Shown piece after piece: positions 48,334-57,925 of a stretch of DNA of 64,000 bases (positions are counted from its first letter, which is position 1; each line of letters starts with the position of its first letter). This stretch comes from Vreelandella zhaodongensis. Lineage in GTDB: Bacteria > Pseudomonadota > Gammaproteobacteria > Pseudomonadales > Halomonadaceae. Made by a program: the position numbers and the translations under genes. The notes under the pieces were generated by a model. It made no database searches. It was not told where the DNA came from and saw only the letters and a program-made list of their open reading frames with translations. The stretch is from positions 434,001-498,000 of the forward strand of contig NZ_JACCDD010000002.1 in NCBI RefSeq assembly GCF_013415115.1, given 5' to 3'.

Positions 48334-50280
48334 ATGATCGCACTGCGCCAAGTCGCCCTGCAACGGGGCACACAAACACTACTCGATAACGCTGACCTTA
48401 CGCTCCACAACGGCGTAAAGGCTGGCATTATCGGGGCAAACGGCGCCGGTAAGTCGAGCTTATTCAAACTCCTGCTAGGCGAGCTCGGCCCCGACCAAGG
48501 CGATGTTGAAATGAGCGGTGGCCAGCGGATTGCCCACATGGCACAGGAAGTTGAAGCCCTGGATCGTCCTATTGTGGAGTACGTACTGGATGGCGATCAT
48601 GCGTTGCGACAAGCGGAAGCGGATCTGCTGGCCGCGCGCAAAGCAGATGATGCGCACCGAGAAGCCGAGCTACACGGGCTTATCGAAACCCTGGATGGCT
48701 ACACCGCCGAATCACGGGCGTCACAACTGCTGGTGGGGCTCGGTTTTGTGCAGACGGATCTTCAACGCCCCCTGTCAGACTTTTCCGGCGGCTGGCGTAT
48801 GCGGGTGAATCTAGCCCGCACGCTGTTTATGCCTTCTGATTTATTACTGCTGGATGAGCCGACCAACCACCTGGATCTCGATGCCCTGCTTTGGCTAGAA
48901 CAGTGGCTAACCCGCTACCCAGGTACACTGCTGCTGATTTCTCACGACCGCGACTTTCTCGATGCTGTGTGCGACCACATCGTGCACATGCATCACCAAA
49001 CACTCGAGCTTTACCGTGGTAACTACTCCCGCTTTGAGCGCACACGAGCTGAAAAGCTCGCCCTACAGCAAGCCGAAGCGGCCAAACAGCAGGCCCGCCG
49101 CGAAGAAATTGAGCGTTTTATTGCGCGCTTTCGCGCCCAGGCAACGAAAGCAAAGCAGGCGCAAAGCCGTGTAAAAATGCTGGAGCGTATGGGGGATATC
49201 GCCGTCGCCCACACAGACTCTCCCTTTCACTTCACCTTGCCCGCCGCTGATAAGACGTCACACCCGCTGCTCGTGCTTGACCAAGCCACCCTCGGCTATC
49301 GCGGGGAAGCAGGCGATGTCGCCCAATTAGAGAAGGTCAACATTACGCTATTACCCGGTAGCCGCATCGGCCTGCTAGGCCCCAACGGCGCGGGTAAATC
49401 GACGTTGATCAAATCACTGACCGGTGAGCTTGCGCTGTTGGCGGGTAAGCGGGTGCCTGGCGAACATTTGGCCATTGGCTATTTTGCCCAGCACCAGCTG
49501 GAAAGCCTGGACGTGACCACGACGCCGTTTGTCCATGTACAGCGACTCTCTCCCACCGCTAGCGACCAGGAAATTCGCAATTTCCTCGGTGGCTTTGGCT
49601 TTAAAGGCGATGACGCCTTTGGCGAAGTGGCCACCTACTCCGGTGGTGAAAAAGCGCGCTTGGCGCTGGCTCTGGTCGCCTGGCAAAAACCCAACCTGCT
49701 GCTACTCGATGAGCCAACCAACCACTTGGACTTGGAAATGCGCGAGGCGCTGACCGAGGCGCTGGCAAGTTTTGAGGGTACCGTCATTCTGGTGTCCCAC
49801 GACCGACATCTCTTGCGCGCCACGGTCGATGAGTTCTGGCGGGTTGCCGACCATCGGGTAGAACCCTTCGATGGCGACCTCGACGACTATCGAGTATGGC
49901 TGAAGGCCCGTTTGGAAGAGAGCCGCCGAGATTCGCGCAGCGAGAAAAATGAGCGTCAGAACCAACAACCCAGCGGTGACCGCAAGGCCACTCGGAAGGC
50001 CGCAGCGGAATTGCGTGAAAAGTTACGCCCACTAAAAAAGCAGCGTGATCACGCTGAAAAAGCCATGGAGAAGGCGCAGCAAGCACTTGAAGAAGTAGAG
50101 ATGTTACTTGCCGACCCAGAACTCTATACCGACAGTACACGTAAAACAGAACTCACCCAGGTGCTCGCTAAACAAGCGGACATTAAAAGCCGACTGGATA
50201 GCGCCGAGCAAGCGTGGCTTGCCGCTGAAGAAGCACTAGAAACCATGGAGACTGAGCTACTGGCCAGCGACAGTGCTTAA
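48334..50280 (+). CDS. yheS: ABC-F family ribosome-associated ATPase, YheS type
   Basis: This 648-residue soluble protein has two ABC domains. The first has Walker A GANGAGKS at 34-41 and signature FSGGWRMR; the second has GPNGAGKST and YSGGEKARLALAL. The inter-domain linker is charged (residues about 235-290). A C-terminal coiled coil (about 540-640, rich in Lys, Glu and Ala) completes the YheS/Uup-like layout. ABC-F proteins act at the ribosomal E site and are not transporters. The choice of YheS over Uup rests on overall pattern and neighbourhood. Confidence 0.88.
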   Translation: MIALRQVALQRGTQTLLDNADLTLHNGVKAGIIGANGAGKSSLFKLLLGELGPDQGDVEMSGGQRIAHMAQEVEALDRPIVEYVLDGDHALRQAEADLLAARKADDAHREAELHGLIETLDGYTAESRASQLLVGLGFVQTDLQRPLSDFSGGWRMRVNLARTLFMPSDLLLLDEPTNHLDLDALLWLEQWLTRYPGTLLLISHDRDFLDAVCDHIVHMHHQTLELYRGNYSRFERTRAEKLALQQAEAAKQQARREEIERFIARFRAQATKAKQAQSRVKMLERMGDIAVAHTDSPFHFTLPAADKTSHPLLVLDQATLGYRGEAGDVAQLEKVNITLLPGSRIGLLGPNGAGKSTLIKSLTGELALLAGKRVPGEHLAIGYFAQHQLESLDVTTTPFVHVQRLSPTASDQEIRNFLGGFGFKGDDAFGEVATYSGGEKARLALALVAWQKPNLLLLDEPTNHLDLEMREALTEALASFEGTVILVSHDRHLLRATVDEFWRVADHRVEPFDGDLDDYRVWLKARLEESRRDSRSEKNERQNQQPSGDRKATRKAAAELREKLRPLKKQRDHAEKAMEKAQQALEEVEMLLADPELYTDSTRKTELTQVLAKQADIKSRLDSAEQAWLAAEEALETMETELLASDSA

Positions 50281-50298
50281 CCTTTCGGACGCTGCTAG

Positions 50299-50736
50299 CT
50301 AGCTCTCTAACAAAAAGGTCACAGGCCCATCATTAACCAGCACCACCTGCATATCAGCACCAAACTGGCCGGTGGCAACGTTAGGCCAACCGGCGCGGGC
50401 ATTAGCCACCAAATAATCGAACAACCTCTCTCCCTCCTCAGGCGGTGCTGCGCTAGAGAAACTAGGCCGCAGCCCCTTTCGAGTATCGGCGGCCAGAGTG
50501 AACTGAGATACTAGCAGTAAGCCTCCATTAGCCTGCTGTAAGTTATTGTTCATTTTGCCGTCGTTGTCGCTGAAGACGCGGTAGTGAAGCAACTTATGAA
50601 GTAATTTTTCAGCATCTGCTTCATTATCACCTTTTTCAACGCCTACCAGCGCCAGCAACCCTTGATCAATTGCCCCTACCACCATGCCATCTACTATTAC
50701 GCTGGCATTTTTGACCCGTTGAATCAGTGCTTTCAC
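50299..50736 (-). CDS. dtd: D-aminoacyl-tRNA deacylase
   Basis: This 145-residue enzyme hydrolyses D-amino acids from mischarged tRNAs. The two signature motifs are present: [12 protein letters not shown] (SQxT) and [10 protein letters not shown] (NxGPxT). It is normal in length. It converges on the ABC-F gene with an 18-bp gap. Confidence 0.95.
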   Translation of the reverse strand: MKALIQRVKNASVIVDGMVVGAIDQGLLALVGVEKGDNEADAEKLLHKLLHYRVFSDNDGKMNNNLQQANGGLLLVSQFTLAADTRKGLRPSFSSAAPPEEGERLFDYLVANARAGWPNVATGQFGADMQVVLVNDGPVTFLLES

Positions 50737-50815
50737 GCTTACTCCTTGCCCTATTATCCGCTGTTGGCACTAGTGTAAGCACAAGCTAACTTTTCAGGCA
50801 AAGCATTGCTTTCGT

Positions 50816-51448
50816 TTAGTTTTGCCCGAGCAACGCGTCGCGAAAGCCTTTGCTCAGCGGACGCTCGCCTAGCCAGATACCAAACATGGCGCTGGCAAAT
50901 TCAGCGCTGTCTTCTTCAAGCAACGTTTCTCCATTGAGTGCTAACTGCAGCAGTTCACCGTCCCAGCTAAGCAGATAGCGGTCACCGGGCGTCACATCGC
51001 GATAGCGCCGGTTAAGTCGCTCAAGAGGCTCCTGGATTTGGTTAAACTCATACAACGTAAGTGACTCTTTGAGCGTTTTTTCGGTCGCTTCGGCGAAATC
51101 GCTCGCATCGATGTCATGAAAGTAAGCCAGCTCTAAACGGCGAGGCGTATTGCTTAGTGGCTGGGGCTCAGGCGTTGCCTCCAACTGATAGTAGGCTCCT
51201 GCATAAGCGGTCCAGATCATATAACGGAATACACCGCTACCGATTAATGCATAACGTTGGCCATTATCTTCCACCACTCGGTCGAAGCGTTCGCCTCGCT
51301 CAGTCACGCTCGCGGCTGACGCCAGCGGCGCGAAGAGCACTGAGGCTCCAAAGAGCATGACACCTAAACCGATACTTTTTCTCTCACCTATTTTTTCACG
51401 TAAAAACACAGTCAGAACCTCCCAGTTGCGCGGCATGTTCGCTAACAC
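50816..51448 (-). CDS. Chalcone-isomerase-like exported protein
   Basis: This 210-residue protein has a membrane-targeting segment around residues 25-46 (LGVMLFGASVLFAPLASAAS), preceded by an unusually long charged lead, so a start nearer the hydrophobic segment is possible. The body matches bacterial chalcone-isomerase-fold proteins: GSGVFRYMIWTAYAGAYY, YFHDIDASDFAEATEKTLKE, and GIWLGERPLSKGFRDALLG. Bacterial members are generally not flavonoid enzymes; some bind fatty acids. Function is unknown. Confidence 0.78.
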   Translation of the reverse strand: MLANMPRNWEVLTVFLREKIGERKSIGLGVMLFGASVLFAPLASAASVTERGERFDRVVEDNGQRYALIGSGVFRYMIWTAYAGAYYQLEATPEPQPLSNTPRRLELAYFHDIDASDFAEATEKTLKESLTLYEFNQIQEPLERLNRRYRDVTPGDRYLLSWDGELLQLALNGETLLEEDSAEFASAMFGIWLGERPLSKGFRDALLGQN

Positions 51449-51496
51449 CTGCTAGCTATACATACACGCCAGACACATAAAGGTTCCGTATAACAT

Positions 51497-52342
51497 TTAC
51501 CAAGGCCGGCACAACATAAGATCGCAGTGAGGTTCACTCAACAACATCTCGATAAGCGGGTTAGGCTGATGCGGGCGGCTACGACTGCCGAGCATCACAA
51601 GGTCAGGCGAGCGACACTTCACATAGTCGTGCAATACATCGCAGGGCTGGCCGGGCTCCAGTACCAGTTCGATATCGGGAACGCTATCTAACTCTCGCAT
51701 TAGGCTTTCCACTTCGCTATCTAGTGCTTCGCGCAGACGCGTCACTTCGTAGTCACGCCAGTGGGCATAGTAAGCTTGGGTACCCAGCTCCCGCTCTCCA
51801 GGCAGGCTCCAGGCATGCAGCAGTGTCAACTTGGCTTCGGGGAACCGAACTAGCGCCTCTTTAATGGTTTGCCGAGCCGTCAGCGAGAAATCAACCGGCA
51901 CGACAATATGCTGCCACGGCTGAGTAGGCAGGTAAGACGCAACAACCACAGGGCAGGGCGCGCTGCGCAGTACACGCATTAAGGTGGTGCCCGCGAGCAA
52001 GTCTTTCTGGCCACGCTTGCGGTGCATCCCTAAAATAATCAGCGATGCATGGCGTTCATGGGCTTCACGAACAATTTCAACATGAGGAGAACCCACCACC
52101 GTTTGGATCATCAGCGAAGGCTCTTCCAGGGCGTAGTCCTCGCGCAAATCCGTCAGCGTAGCGCTGATATCCTCATTAACGGCGCGTTCAAGGTCATGAA
52201 GCATGCGGTGGGGCAGGTAGGGATCGAGCACATGAAGAATATCCAGCTGCGCGCCCTGGGCGTAAGCTAAACGCAGGGCACGAGCGAATGCGGCTCGGTT
52301 ATCCTCGGAAAGGTCTGTGGCAAAAAGCAGCGTGCGAGACAT
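51497..52342 (-). CDS. Tandem-domain universal stress protein
   Basis: This 281-residue protein has two Usp-like domains, at about 1-140 and 145-281. The first has ILGMHRKRGQKDLLAGTT and the second VMLGSRSRPHQPNPLIEMLL. Neither has the full G-X2-G-X9-G-S ATP-binding pattern seen in TeaD, so ATP binding is doubtful. Tandem Usp proteins of this kind resemble E. coli UspE-like stress factors. It is not clearly linked to its neighbours. Confidence 0.85.
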   Translation of the reverse strand: MSRTLLFATDLSEDNRAAFARALRLAYAQGAQLDILHVLDPYLPHRMLHDLERAVNEDISATLTDLREDYALEEPSLMIQTVVGSPHVEIVREAHERHASLIILGMHRKRGQKDLLAGTTLMRVLRSAPCPVVVASYLPTQPWQHIVVPVDFSLTARQTIKEALVRFPEAKLTLLHAWSLPGERELGTQAYYAHWRDYEVTRLREALDSEVESLMRELDSVPDIELVLEPGQPCDVLHDYVKCRSPDLVMLGSRSRPHQPNPLIEMLLSEPHCDLMLCRPW

Positions 52343-52383
52343 TGGGCAACTCCTTGGCCGAACAGCTCAGCCTGACAGGCAAT

Positions 52384-52416
52384 CAAACGGGCAACCTTCA
52401 GCATGGTGCCCGTTTG
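52384..52416 (-). terminator. Stem-loop between thiD and the universal stress gene
   Basis: CAAACGGGC (52384-52392) and GCCCGTTTG (52408-52416) form a 9-bp stem, extended by ACC/GGT with one bulged base. It lies 70 bp after the thiD stop on the minus strand. No T run is seen. Confidence 0.5.
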
Positions 52417-52485
52417 CGCATATCGCAAGGCATCTTCTATCTTCTGCTGTGCCAAACAGCGCGTTTCCTAAGCGACGACATGTTT

Positions 52486-53313
52486 TCACCACCAAGCATG
52501 AAAATGATGTACCGGCCCTCGACCATTACCGACGCTTAGTCTGACGCTCGCTTCTAACGCGGCATGTAGCCACTGCTTTGCTTCGCTAATGGCCTGGGTC
52601 GGAGCATCGATACCTGCATCCATGGGTAGCTTCGCTAAACAAGCCGCGATCGCAGACGAAAGTGCGCAGCCGGTGCCATGGAGATTGTCGGTGGCAATTC
52701 GCGAGGCGGGCAACCAGGTGTGACCGCTCGGCGTTGCCAATAGGTCAGGGCAGGTTTCACCACGCAAATGTCCGCCTTTAAGGACCACATAGGGCACACC
52801 CAGTTGAAGCAAGCCAGGCAACATCGCCTCCATCGTATCGAGTGTTGTTGGTGGCTCAACATCTAGTAAGACGGCCGCTTCCGGCAGGTTCGGGGTCACA
52901 ACATCCGCCAGAGGCACCAAAATATCTCGCACCGCGCGGATGCCAGCATCATCGACCAGAATATCGCCGCTTTTAGCCACCATCACCGGGTCCAATACAA
53001 TCCAGCGAGGACGGTGCTGGCGAAGCACGTCAGCAATTACCTCAGCGACATCACGACTGGCTACCATGCCAATTTTGACTGCATCAATGGCAACATCACC
53101 AAGCAAATGCTCTAGCTGCTCCCGTATTGCCTGGGGCGACACAGGGTACACCGATGCAACACCGCAGGTGTTTTGCACCGTGAGCGCAGTAATTACGCTG
53201 GTGCCGTAAGTGCCCAGTGCAGAAAAGGTTTTCAGGTCCGCCTGAATGCCAGCGCCGCCCGAAGGGTCAGAACCAGCAATGGTCAGTACATTGACTATCT
53301 GGGTCATACACAC
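52486..53313 (-). CDS. thiD: Hydroxymethylpyrimidine/phosphomethylpyrimidine kinase
   Basis: This 275-residue ribokinase-fold enzyme phosphorylates HMP and HMP-phosphate in thiamine synthesis. It has the ThiD opening LTIAGSDPSGGAGIQADLKT and the C-terminal catalytic segment DNLHGTGCALSSAIAA. It begins 3 bp after the stop of a TRAP large-permease gene, so the three genes probably share a transcript. A short insertion-free tail follows the core. thiE is not adjacent. Confidence 0.94.
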   Translation of the reverse strand: MCMTQIVNVLTIAGSDPSGGAGIQADLKTFSALGTYGTSVITALTVQNTCGVASVYPVSPQAIREQLEHLLGDVAIDAVKIGMVASRDVAEVIADVLRQHRPRWIVLDPVMVAKSGDILVDDAGIRAVRDILVPLADVVTPNLPEAAVLLDVEPPTTLDTMEAMLPGLLQLGVPYVVLKGGHLRGETCPDLLATPSGHTWLPASRIATDNLHGTGCALSSAIAACLAKLPMDAGIDAPTQAISEAKQWLHAALEASVRLSVGNGRGPVHHFHAWW

Positions 53314-53316
53314 CTC

Positions 53317-54732
53317 TTACATGATAGACGGCAGCCAAGTGGCAATTCCCGGGAAAAATGCCAGCGCCAGCAGCATACCTAGCTGCAGCAGGATAAACGG
53401 AATCACCCCTTTGTAAATGGCGGAGGTAGGCACGCTATGAGGTGTGACGCCCCGCAAATAGAACAGCGCAAACCCAAAAGGAGGCGTCAAGAACGACGTT
53501 TGCAAGTTCACCGCGATCATGATGCCAAGCCAAATAGGGTCAATTCCCATGGCAAGTAACACTGGGCCTACGATAGGTACAACAACAAAGGTGATTTCAA
53601 TAAAGTCGAGGATAAAGCCGAGCAAGAAGATGACCAGCATGACCACTAATGTGGCGCCAACAACGCCGCCAGGCATCGATTCAAATAACTCGGTAACGAG
53701 GTCTTCACCGCCATAAGCACGGAATACCAATGAGAACAGCGTTGCCCCAATCAAAATGAGGAATACCATGCTGGTCACTTGTGCCGTGGAGTGGAGTACC
53801 TCTTTCAACATGACAAGGTTCAAACGACGGTTGGCGGCTGCCAATAACAGTGCGCCAAACGCACCTACCGCAGAGGCTTCCGTGGGCGTCGCAAAACCGC
53901 CTAATATGGACCCCAAAACGGCAACAATCAATAAGACAGGTGGCAGTAAGCCTTTTAGTAACAGCGGCAAAATACTGCCAGTATGGCCAAGTTCTGCTTT
54001 TAAAGCGGCACGATCCGCAGCGGGGGCAGCATCAGGCTTTAGCCATGCCACGATGAGCAGATAAGTAATATAAGCCACTACCAGCAGTAACCCCGGCACC
54101 AGTGCGCCAATAAACAGGTCACCAATGGAGAGCGTTTTTGGGCTCCACACGCCCATCGAAAGTTGCGCTTGCTGATAGGCGTTTGATAACACATCGCCCA
54201 ATAACACCAATGCAATGGAAGGCGGAATAATCTGACCCAACGTACCAGTCGCGCAAATAGTGCCGGTTGCCAAGGCGGGCGAATAACCACGTTTTAACAT
54301 CGTGGGTAACGATAATAAGCCCATTGTGACGACTGTTGCGCCGACAATACCGGTGGATGCCGCCAGCAACATACCGACAATCACAACCGAAATCCCCAGA
54401 CCGCCGCGCAGCCCACCAAACGCCATCGCCATTGCATCTAGCAGCGTTTCAGCGACCCGTGACTTCTCTAACAAAACGCCCATTAAGACAAATAGCGGTA
54501 CCGCAAGCAGCGTTTGATTCGTCATAATGCCGTATAGCCGATTAGGCATCGCATTCATCATGCGCGACTCAAAGGGAACAGCAACCCCCATCGACTGAAG
54601 CAATAACCCAAGGCCTGCAAACGCCAGCGCGGTTCCCGCCAATGACAAAGCCACTGGGTAACCTAGCATCAGCACCGCGCATACCGTCGCAAATAGCACC
54701 AACGGCATGAAGTCTAATAAAAGTGCTAGCAC
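53317..54732 (-). CDS. TRAP transporter large permease (DctM type), substrate unknown
   Basis: This 471-residue membrane protein has about 12-13 helices and DctM motifs such as PLFVLMGVLLEKSRVAETLL and GFATPTEASAVGAFGALLLA. It belongs to the long DctM branch often annotated for mannitol/chloroaromatic compounds. It overlaps the small permease gene by one base. The partner binding protein is not encoded in the window. Confidence 0.9.
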   Translation of the reverse strand: MLALLLDFMPLVLFATVCAVLMLGYPVALSLAGTALAFAGLGLLLQSMGVAVPFESRMMNAMPNRLYGIMTNQTLLAVPLFVLMGVLLEKSRVAETLLDAMAMAFGGLRGGLGISVVIVGMLLAASTGIVGATVVTMGLLSLPTMLKRGYSPALATGTICATGTLGQIIPPSIALVLLGDVLSNAYQQAQLSMGVWSPKTLSIGDLFIGALVPGLLLVVAYITYLLIVAWLKPDAAPAADRAALKAELGHTGSILPLLLKGLLPPVLLIVAVLGSILGGFATPTEASAVGAFGALLLAAANRRLNLVMLKEVLHSTAQVTSMVFLILIGATLFSLVFRAYGGEDLVTELFESMPGGVVGATLVVMLVIFLLGFILDFIEITFVVVPIVGPVLLAMGIDPIWLGIMIAVNLQTSFLTPPFGFALFYLRGVTPHSVPTSAIYKGVIPFILLQLGMLLALAFFPGIATWLPSIM

Positions 54733-55280
54733 TAGATAACCTCCTCATGCCCGTGGGGTACATTGGGTAATTTGCCGCAAATAATAAGCAATTGGCGTAT
54801 TAGCTGCGCCACTGCCTGAACAAGCAGCAGCCCAACCATCGCCAAAATGAGTGTTTTCAGCAGAAAGACCCCCGGGATACCGCCATCTGGCGAACGCTCC
54901 ATGATGACCCAGCTGCTGCGCACGTATTGAAAACTGCTCACCGCAATAAACAGTGAAACAGGGATCAATAACAGTAGCGTTCCCAAAAAATCGACCCAGG
55001 CTCGACCCCGGGCAGTTAAACGACGATAAAAGATATCTACACGGACGTGCCCATCACGCTTCAGTGTCCATGCGGCTCCCAACATAAACACGGCAGCGTG
55101 CATGTACATCACCGACTCTTGCATCACGATGCTGTTAACACCTAAGAAGTAGCGCATAACGACAACGGCAAACTGCACCACCATCATAATAATCACTAGC
55201 CAGGCTACTGCTCGGCCAACCCCTTCGGTTAAACCGTCAAGCCAACGTAGTAACCATGGTTCCAGGGTATTATTGTTCAT
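54732..55280 (-). CDS. TRAP transporter small permease (DctQ type)
   Basis: This 182-residue protein has four predicted membrane helices and the DctQ-like segment VMYMHAAVFMLGAAWTLKRDGHVRVDIFY. It is coupled to the large permease by a 1-base overlap. A 12-bp perfect hairpin lies just upstream, where a binding-protein gene would normally end, but the next gene upstream is an unrelated nuclease. Confidence 0.9.
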   Translation of the reverse strand: MNNNTLEPWLLRWLDGLTEGVGRAVAWLVIIMMVVQFAVVVMRYFLGVNSIVMQESVMYMHAAVFMLGAAWTLKRDGHVRVDIFYRRLTARGRAWVDFLGTLLLLIPVSLFIAVSSFQYVRSSWVIMERSPDGGIPGVFLLKTLILAMVGLLLVQAVAQLIRQLLIICGKLPNVPHGHEEVI

Positions 55281-55308
55281 TAGAAGAATCCCTACATAAA
55301 TAAGCAGC

Positions 55309-55336
55309 GGCCCAGAATCATCGCTGATTCTGGGCC
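55309..55336 (-). terminator. Hairpin upstream of the orphan TRAP permeases
   Basis: GGCCCAGAATCA (55309-55320) and TGATTCTGGGCC (55325-55336) form a perfect 12-bp stem with a 4-base loop. GCTGCTTATTTAT follows on the minus strand. It may end the nuclease transcript. Confidence 0.7.
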
Positions 55337-55408
55337 TGCCGTCACCCTCTGAGCTGACCTTCGAAATGAAGGTTCGCCATATGCGTCTGCCATACTCTAC
55401 ATGAGAGG

Positions 55409-56281
55409 CTACTCGCTAGATTTTTTTTCCAAACGCCTAGCATCGGCTTTAGCCAACGCGTCAAGACAGGCGCTAGGCAGCGGTAAATCCACCGCAATTG
55501 GCAAATGATCAGAAAACAGGTGATCCAGCACGCGCACGTCGGCGGCTTCAAGGGTCTGCGACAGCAAAATATGATCCAGGGCGCGGCGCGGCTGCCAAGA
55601 TGGATAGCTGAGCAGCGGCTTTACTGGGTGAAGCGGCAGCGAGGTGCTAAACCGTTCGTGAGCGTGCAACTGCTCAGGCGTGCAGTTCAGGTCTCCCATC
55701 ACAACAACATGGCGCAGAGGCTCGATAATATCACTCAGATAGTTCAACTGGCGCACCCGCCCACGGTGGCTAAGTGCCAGATGGGCGACAAAGATATGTA
55801 AGGCGTCGGGGCCTTCACCAAAGCGTGCGTGAATCGCTCCTCGCCCGGGCAACATGCCCGGTAGCCGATACTCTTCAATATGACACGGCACCAGACGGGA
55901 AAGTAACCCATTACTATGCTGAGCAAACTGCCCTAAGTTGCGGTTTAGCTGCTGAAAATAATGGGGAAATCTAGCTTGTGCAGCGAGGTATTCCACTTGG
56001 TTGACGCGGCTTGAACGAAAGCTACCACCATCAACCTCCTGCAACCCGACAACATCAAACTTCTCCAACACGCTACCCATCAACGCCAAGCGCTTAAGCC
56101 GCTCCGGATGGGGTAACACATGCTGCCAGCTACGCGTCAGGTAGTGATGATAGGCCGACGTTTGAATGCCCACCTGCAGATTAAATGTCAACAGGCGTAT
56201 ATGGCCCCTCTCAACCAGAGAGGAAGCAGTAGGTGATGCAGGCGAGCGTATTGGCCCACCTGCATGTCCATGCTCCAACAC
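55409..56281 (-). CDS. Endonuclease/exonuclease/phosphatase family protein
   Basis: This 290-residue protein has the metal-dependent EEP fold: LLTFNLQVGI at the start of the core, the metal-binding glutamate in VGLQEVDGG, the catalytic VVMGDLNCTPEQL and the SDHLPIAVDL histidine motif. No signal peptide is visible. Family substrates range from DNA to phospholipids. The order nuclease, dsbA, cytochrome c4, engB matches Pseudomonas, where the linkage is conserved. Confidence 0.85.
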   Translation of the reverse strand: MLEHGHAGGPIRSPASPTASSLVERGHIRLLTFNLQVGIQTSAYHHYLTRSWQHVLPHPERLKRLALMGSVLEKFDVVGLQEVDGGSFRSSRVNQVEYLAAQARFPHYFQQLNRNLGQFAQHSNGLLSRLVPCHIEEYRLPGMLPGRGAIHARFGEGPDALHIFVAHLALSHRGRVRQLNYLSDIIEPLRHVVVMGDLNCTPEQLHAHERFSTSLPLHPVKPLLSYPSWQPRRALDHILLSQTLEAADVRVLDHLFSDHLPIAVDLPLPSACLDALAKADARRLEKKSSE

Positions 56282-56283
56282 TA

Positions 56284-56916
56284 TTACTCTGCGCGCTCGG
56301 CACGCACCCGCTCAACGAGGGCATCCGCAATTTGCGGCATATTTTCGAGGCTACCCGCGGTGCTAGGAGTAATCACATAGCGGCCATCCACGACTAGTGC
56401 TGGCACGCCCATCAGGCGCATCTCACGCATGCGGCTATGTGCCTTATTAACGTCGCTGCGTACACTAAATGCGCCCAGCGCCTGCTTTGCTTCTTCGGTG
56501 CTCACACCATAATTCGAGAAAAACTCAGCAATCTCATCAGCTTCCGTTAACGAACGACCATCTTCGTGGATAGCGCTGAAGAAATCCGCATGTAACTCGT
56601 CTCTGATACCTAAAGATTCAGCTGCATAAAACGCCGTTGCATGGGTATTCCAGTCACCACCCATAGTGGCCGGTAAGTGCACAACGCTAACATCATCTTC
56701 AAGCGTCTCGAACCACTCACTTACTGGTGCCTGCAGGCGGTAACAGTGAGGGCAACCAAACCAAAACGCTTCAGTCACTTCAATCTGCCCTTCTTCTACT
56801 TGGGTCGACACAGGTGACTCAAGGAGTGTGTAGTGCTGCCCTTCAACTAACTCTTGGGCACTCACAGCAGCAGAAAGACCTAAACCAGCCAACGCGGTCA
56901 TTAACGTTTTAAACAT
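56284..56916 (-). CDS. dsbA: Periplasmic thiol:disulfide oxidoreductase DsbA
   Basis: This 210-residue protein introduces disulfides into exported proteins. It has a signal peptide (1-20) and the CPHC redox motif at C55-C58 in FWFGCPHCYRL; the cis-proline loop is in GVPALVVDG. I chose the ATG at 56916 from the signal peptide. The stop lies 2 bp before the nuclease start codon, so the two genes are transcriptionally linked. Confidence 0.95.
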   Translation of the reverse strand: MFKTLMTALAGLGLSAAVSAQELVEGQHYTLLESPVSTQVEEGQIEVTEAFWFGCPHCYRLQAPVSEWFETLEDDVSVVHLPATMGGDWNTHATAFYAAESLGIRDELHADFFSAIHEDGRSLTEADEIAEFFSNYGVSTEEAKQALGAFSVRSDVNKAHSRMREMRLMGVPALVVDGRYVITPSTAGSLENMPQIADALVERVRAERAE

Positions 56917-57024
56917 AGCGAGAATTCTCCGAGGATAAGCGAAGGCTGTGACTGCAGATAACAGCCACAGGTTCCCCACCCTGCCAAGTTAGTTAGGCTA
57001 GATGAGGAACCTAACGCATCGCGT

Positions 57025-57654
57025 TTAATGCAGCCCTAACAGATAGTTCGCTACGGCTTCCATATCGTTGTCACTCATTTTGGACGCAATATCACGCATG
57101 ATATTGTTCGGGTCATTTGAACGCTCACCGGAAGCAAAGTCCTGTAGGGTTTGAATGGTATACTCAGCATGCTGGCCTGAAAGCGCTGGGTATACTGCGC
57201 TGCCAATACCTGCGCCGGTAGGTGTATGGCAGGCGCTACACGACGGTATGCCTTTCGCCATGTCACCCGCCCGATAAAGCTCTTCGCCCCGCGCAAGCAG
57301 CTCAGCATCCTCATCGCTGGTCTGGCCGAGGTTAGCATCTTGCCCCGCATAAAAAGCCGCTACGTCCCAGGCATCTTGATCGGAGAAGTCATCGACTTGC
57401 CCTGCCATAGTGGGAACCATGCGATCACCGTCACGAATATCCTTGATCTGCTTGGCCAGATAGGACATCTGCTGCCCTGCCAGGTTTGGAAAAGCGCCCG
57501 ATGGACTGACACCCGCTTGACCATGACAGGCTGCGCAGGTCTGGGCGAGTTCACGACCAGCTGCCGAGTCTGCATCGGCTTGGTAGTCGGTTTGAGCGTA
57601 TACGGTGCCAACGGCACCCATGGTAATTGCCAGGCTTGCCAGTAACTTTCTCAT
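57025..57654 (-). CDS. cc4: Dihaem cytochrome c4
   Basis: This 209-residue periplasmic protein has a signal peptide (about 1-20) and two cytochrome domains. Haem sites are CAACHGQ (C40, C43, H44) and CSACHTP in the second domain; methionine ligands are available in MVPTMAGQ and MSDNDMEAV regions. It passes electrons from the bc1 complex to terminal oxidases. The ATG at 57654 is chosen from the signal peptide. Confidence 0.94.
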   Translation of the reverse strand: MRKLLASLAITMGAVGTVYAQTDYQADADSAAGRELAQTCAACHGQAGVSPSGAFPNLAGQQMSYLAKQIKDIRDGDRMVPTMAGQVDDFSDQDAWDVAAFYAGQDANLGQTSDEDAELLARGEELYRAGDMAKGIPSCSACHTPTGAGIGSAVYPALSGQHAEYTIQTLQDFASGERSNDPNNIMRDIASKMSDNDMEAVANYLLGLH

Positions 57655-57834
57655 TGCTATTCCACTATGCCGTTTGATTATTGACTGGTACGCACCCTGG
57701 GCGCTGCCCAGGTTCAGCACTTTACCAGGGTCAGCTCCGCCAAAACGAACAACATGTCGTGTTGGTCGCTGCAGGCTAGAGCGCGATGGTACACTAGCGC
57801 CCCAGGTCGCAGTTATAAACCGCTTGCATTATAA

Positions 57835-57925
57835 CGAATCACCCTAGCGGCGGGAATGCAAGTCCAGGACTGCTTTTGGGGTAATTCGTCGCGGTACCAC
57901 TCTTCACCTACCTAAAATGGTGAAG
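57835..57925 (+). promoter_or_regulatory. Structured leader upstream of engB
   Basis: The 309-bp gap between cytochrome c4 and engB is not empty. CGAATCACCC (57835-57844) can pair with GGGTAATTCG (57879-57888) at 9 of 10 positions, enclosing AGTCC/GGACT. CTTCACC (57902-57908) pairs with GGTGAAG (57919-57925). In E. coli the engB side of polA holds the Spot 42 RNA gene, but I cannot show an RNA here. Confidence 0.4.

Noticed and set aside
47733..48539. Long minus-strand frame running into the ABC-F gene
   Set aside because: The first 78 codons are antisense to a conserved ATPase; homology starts at the ATG at 48305.
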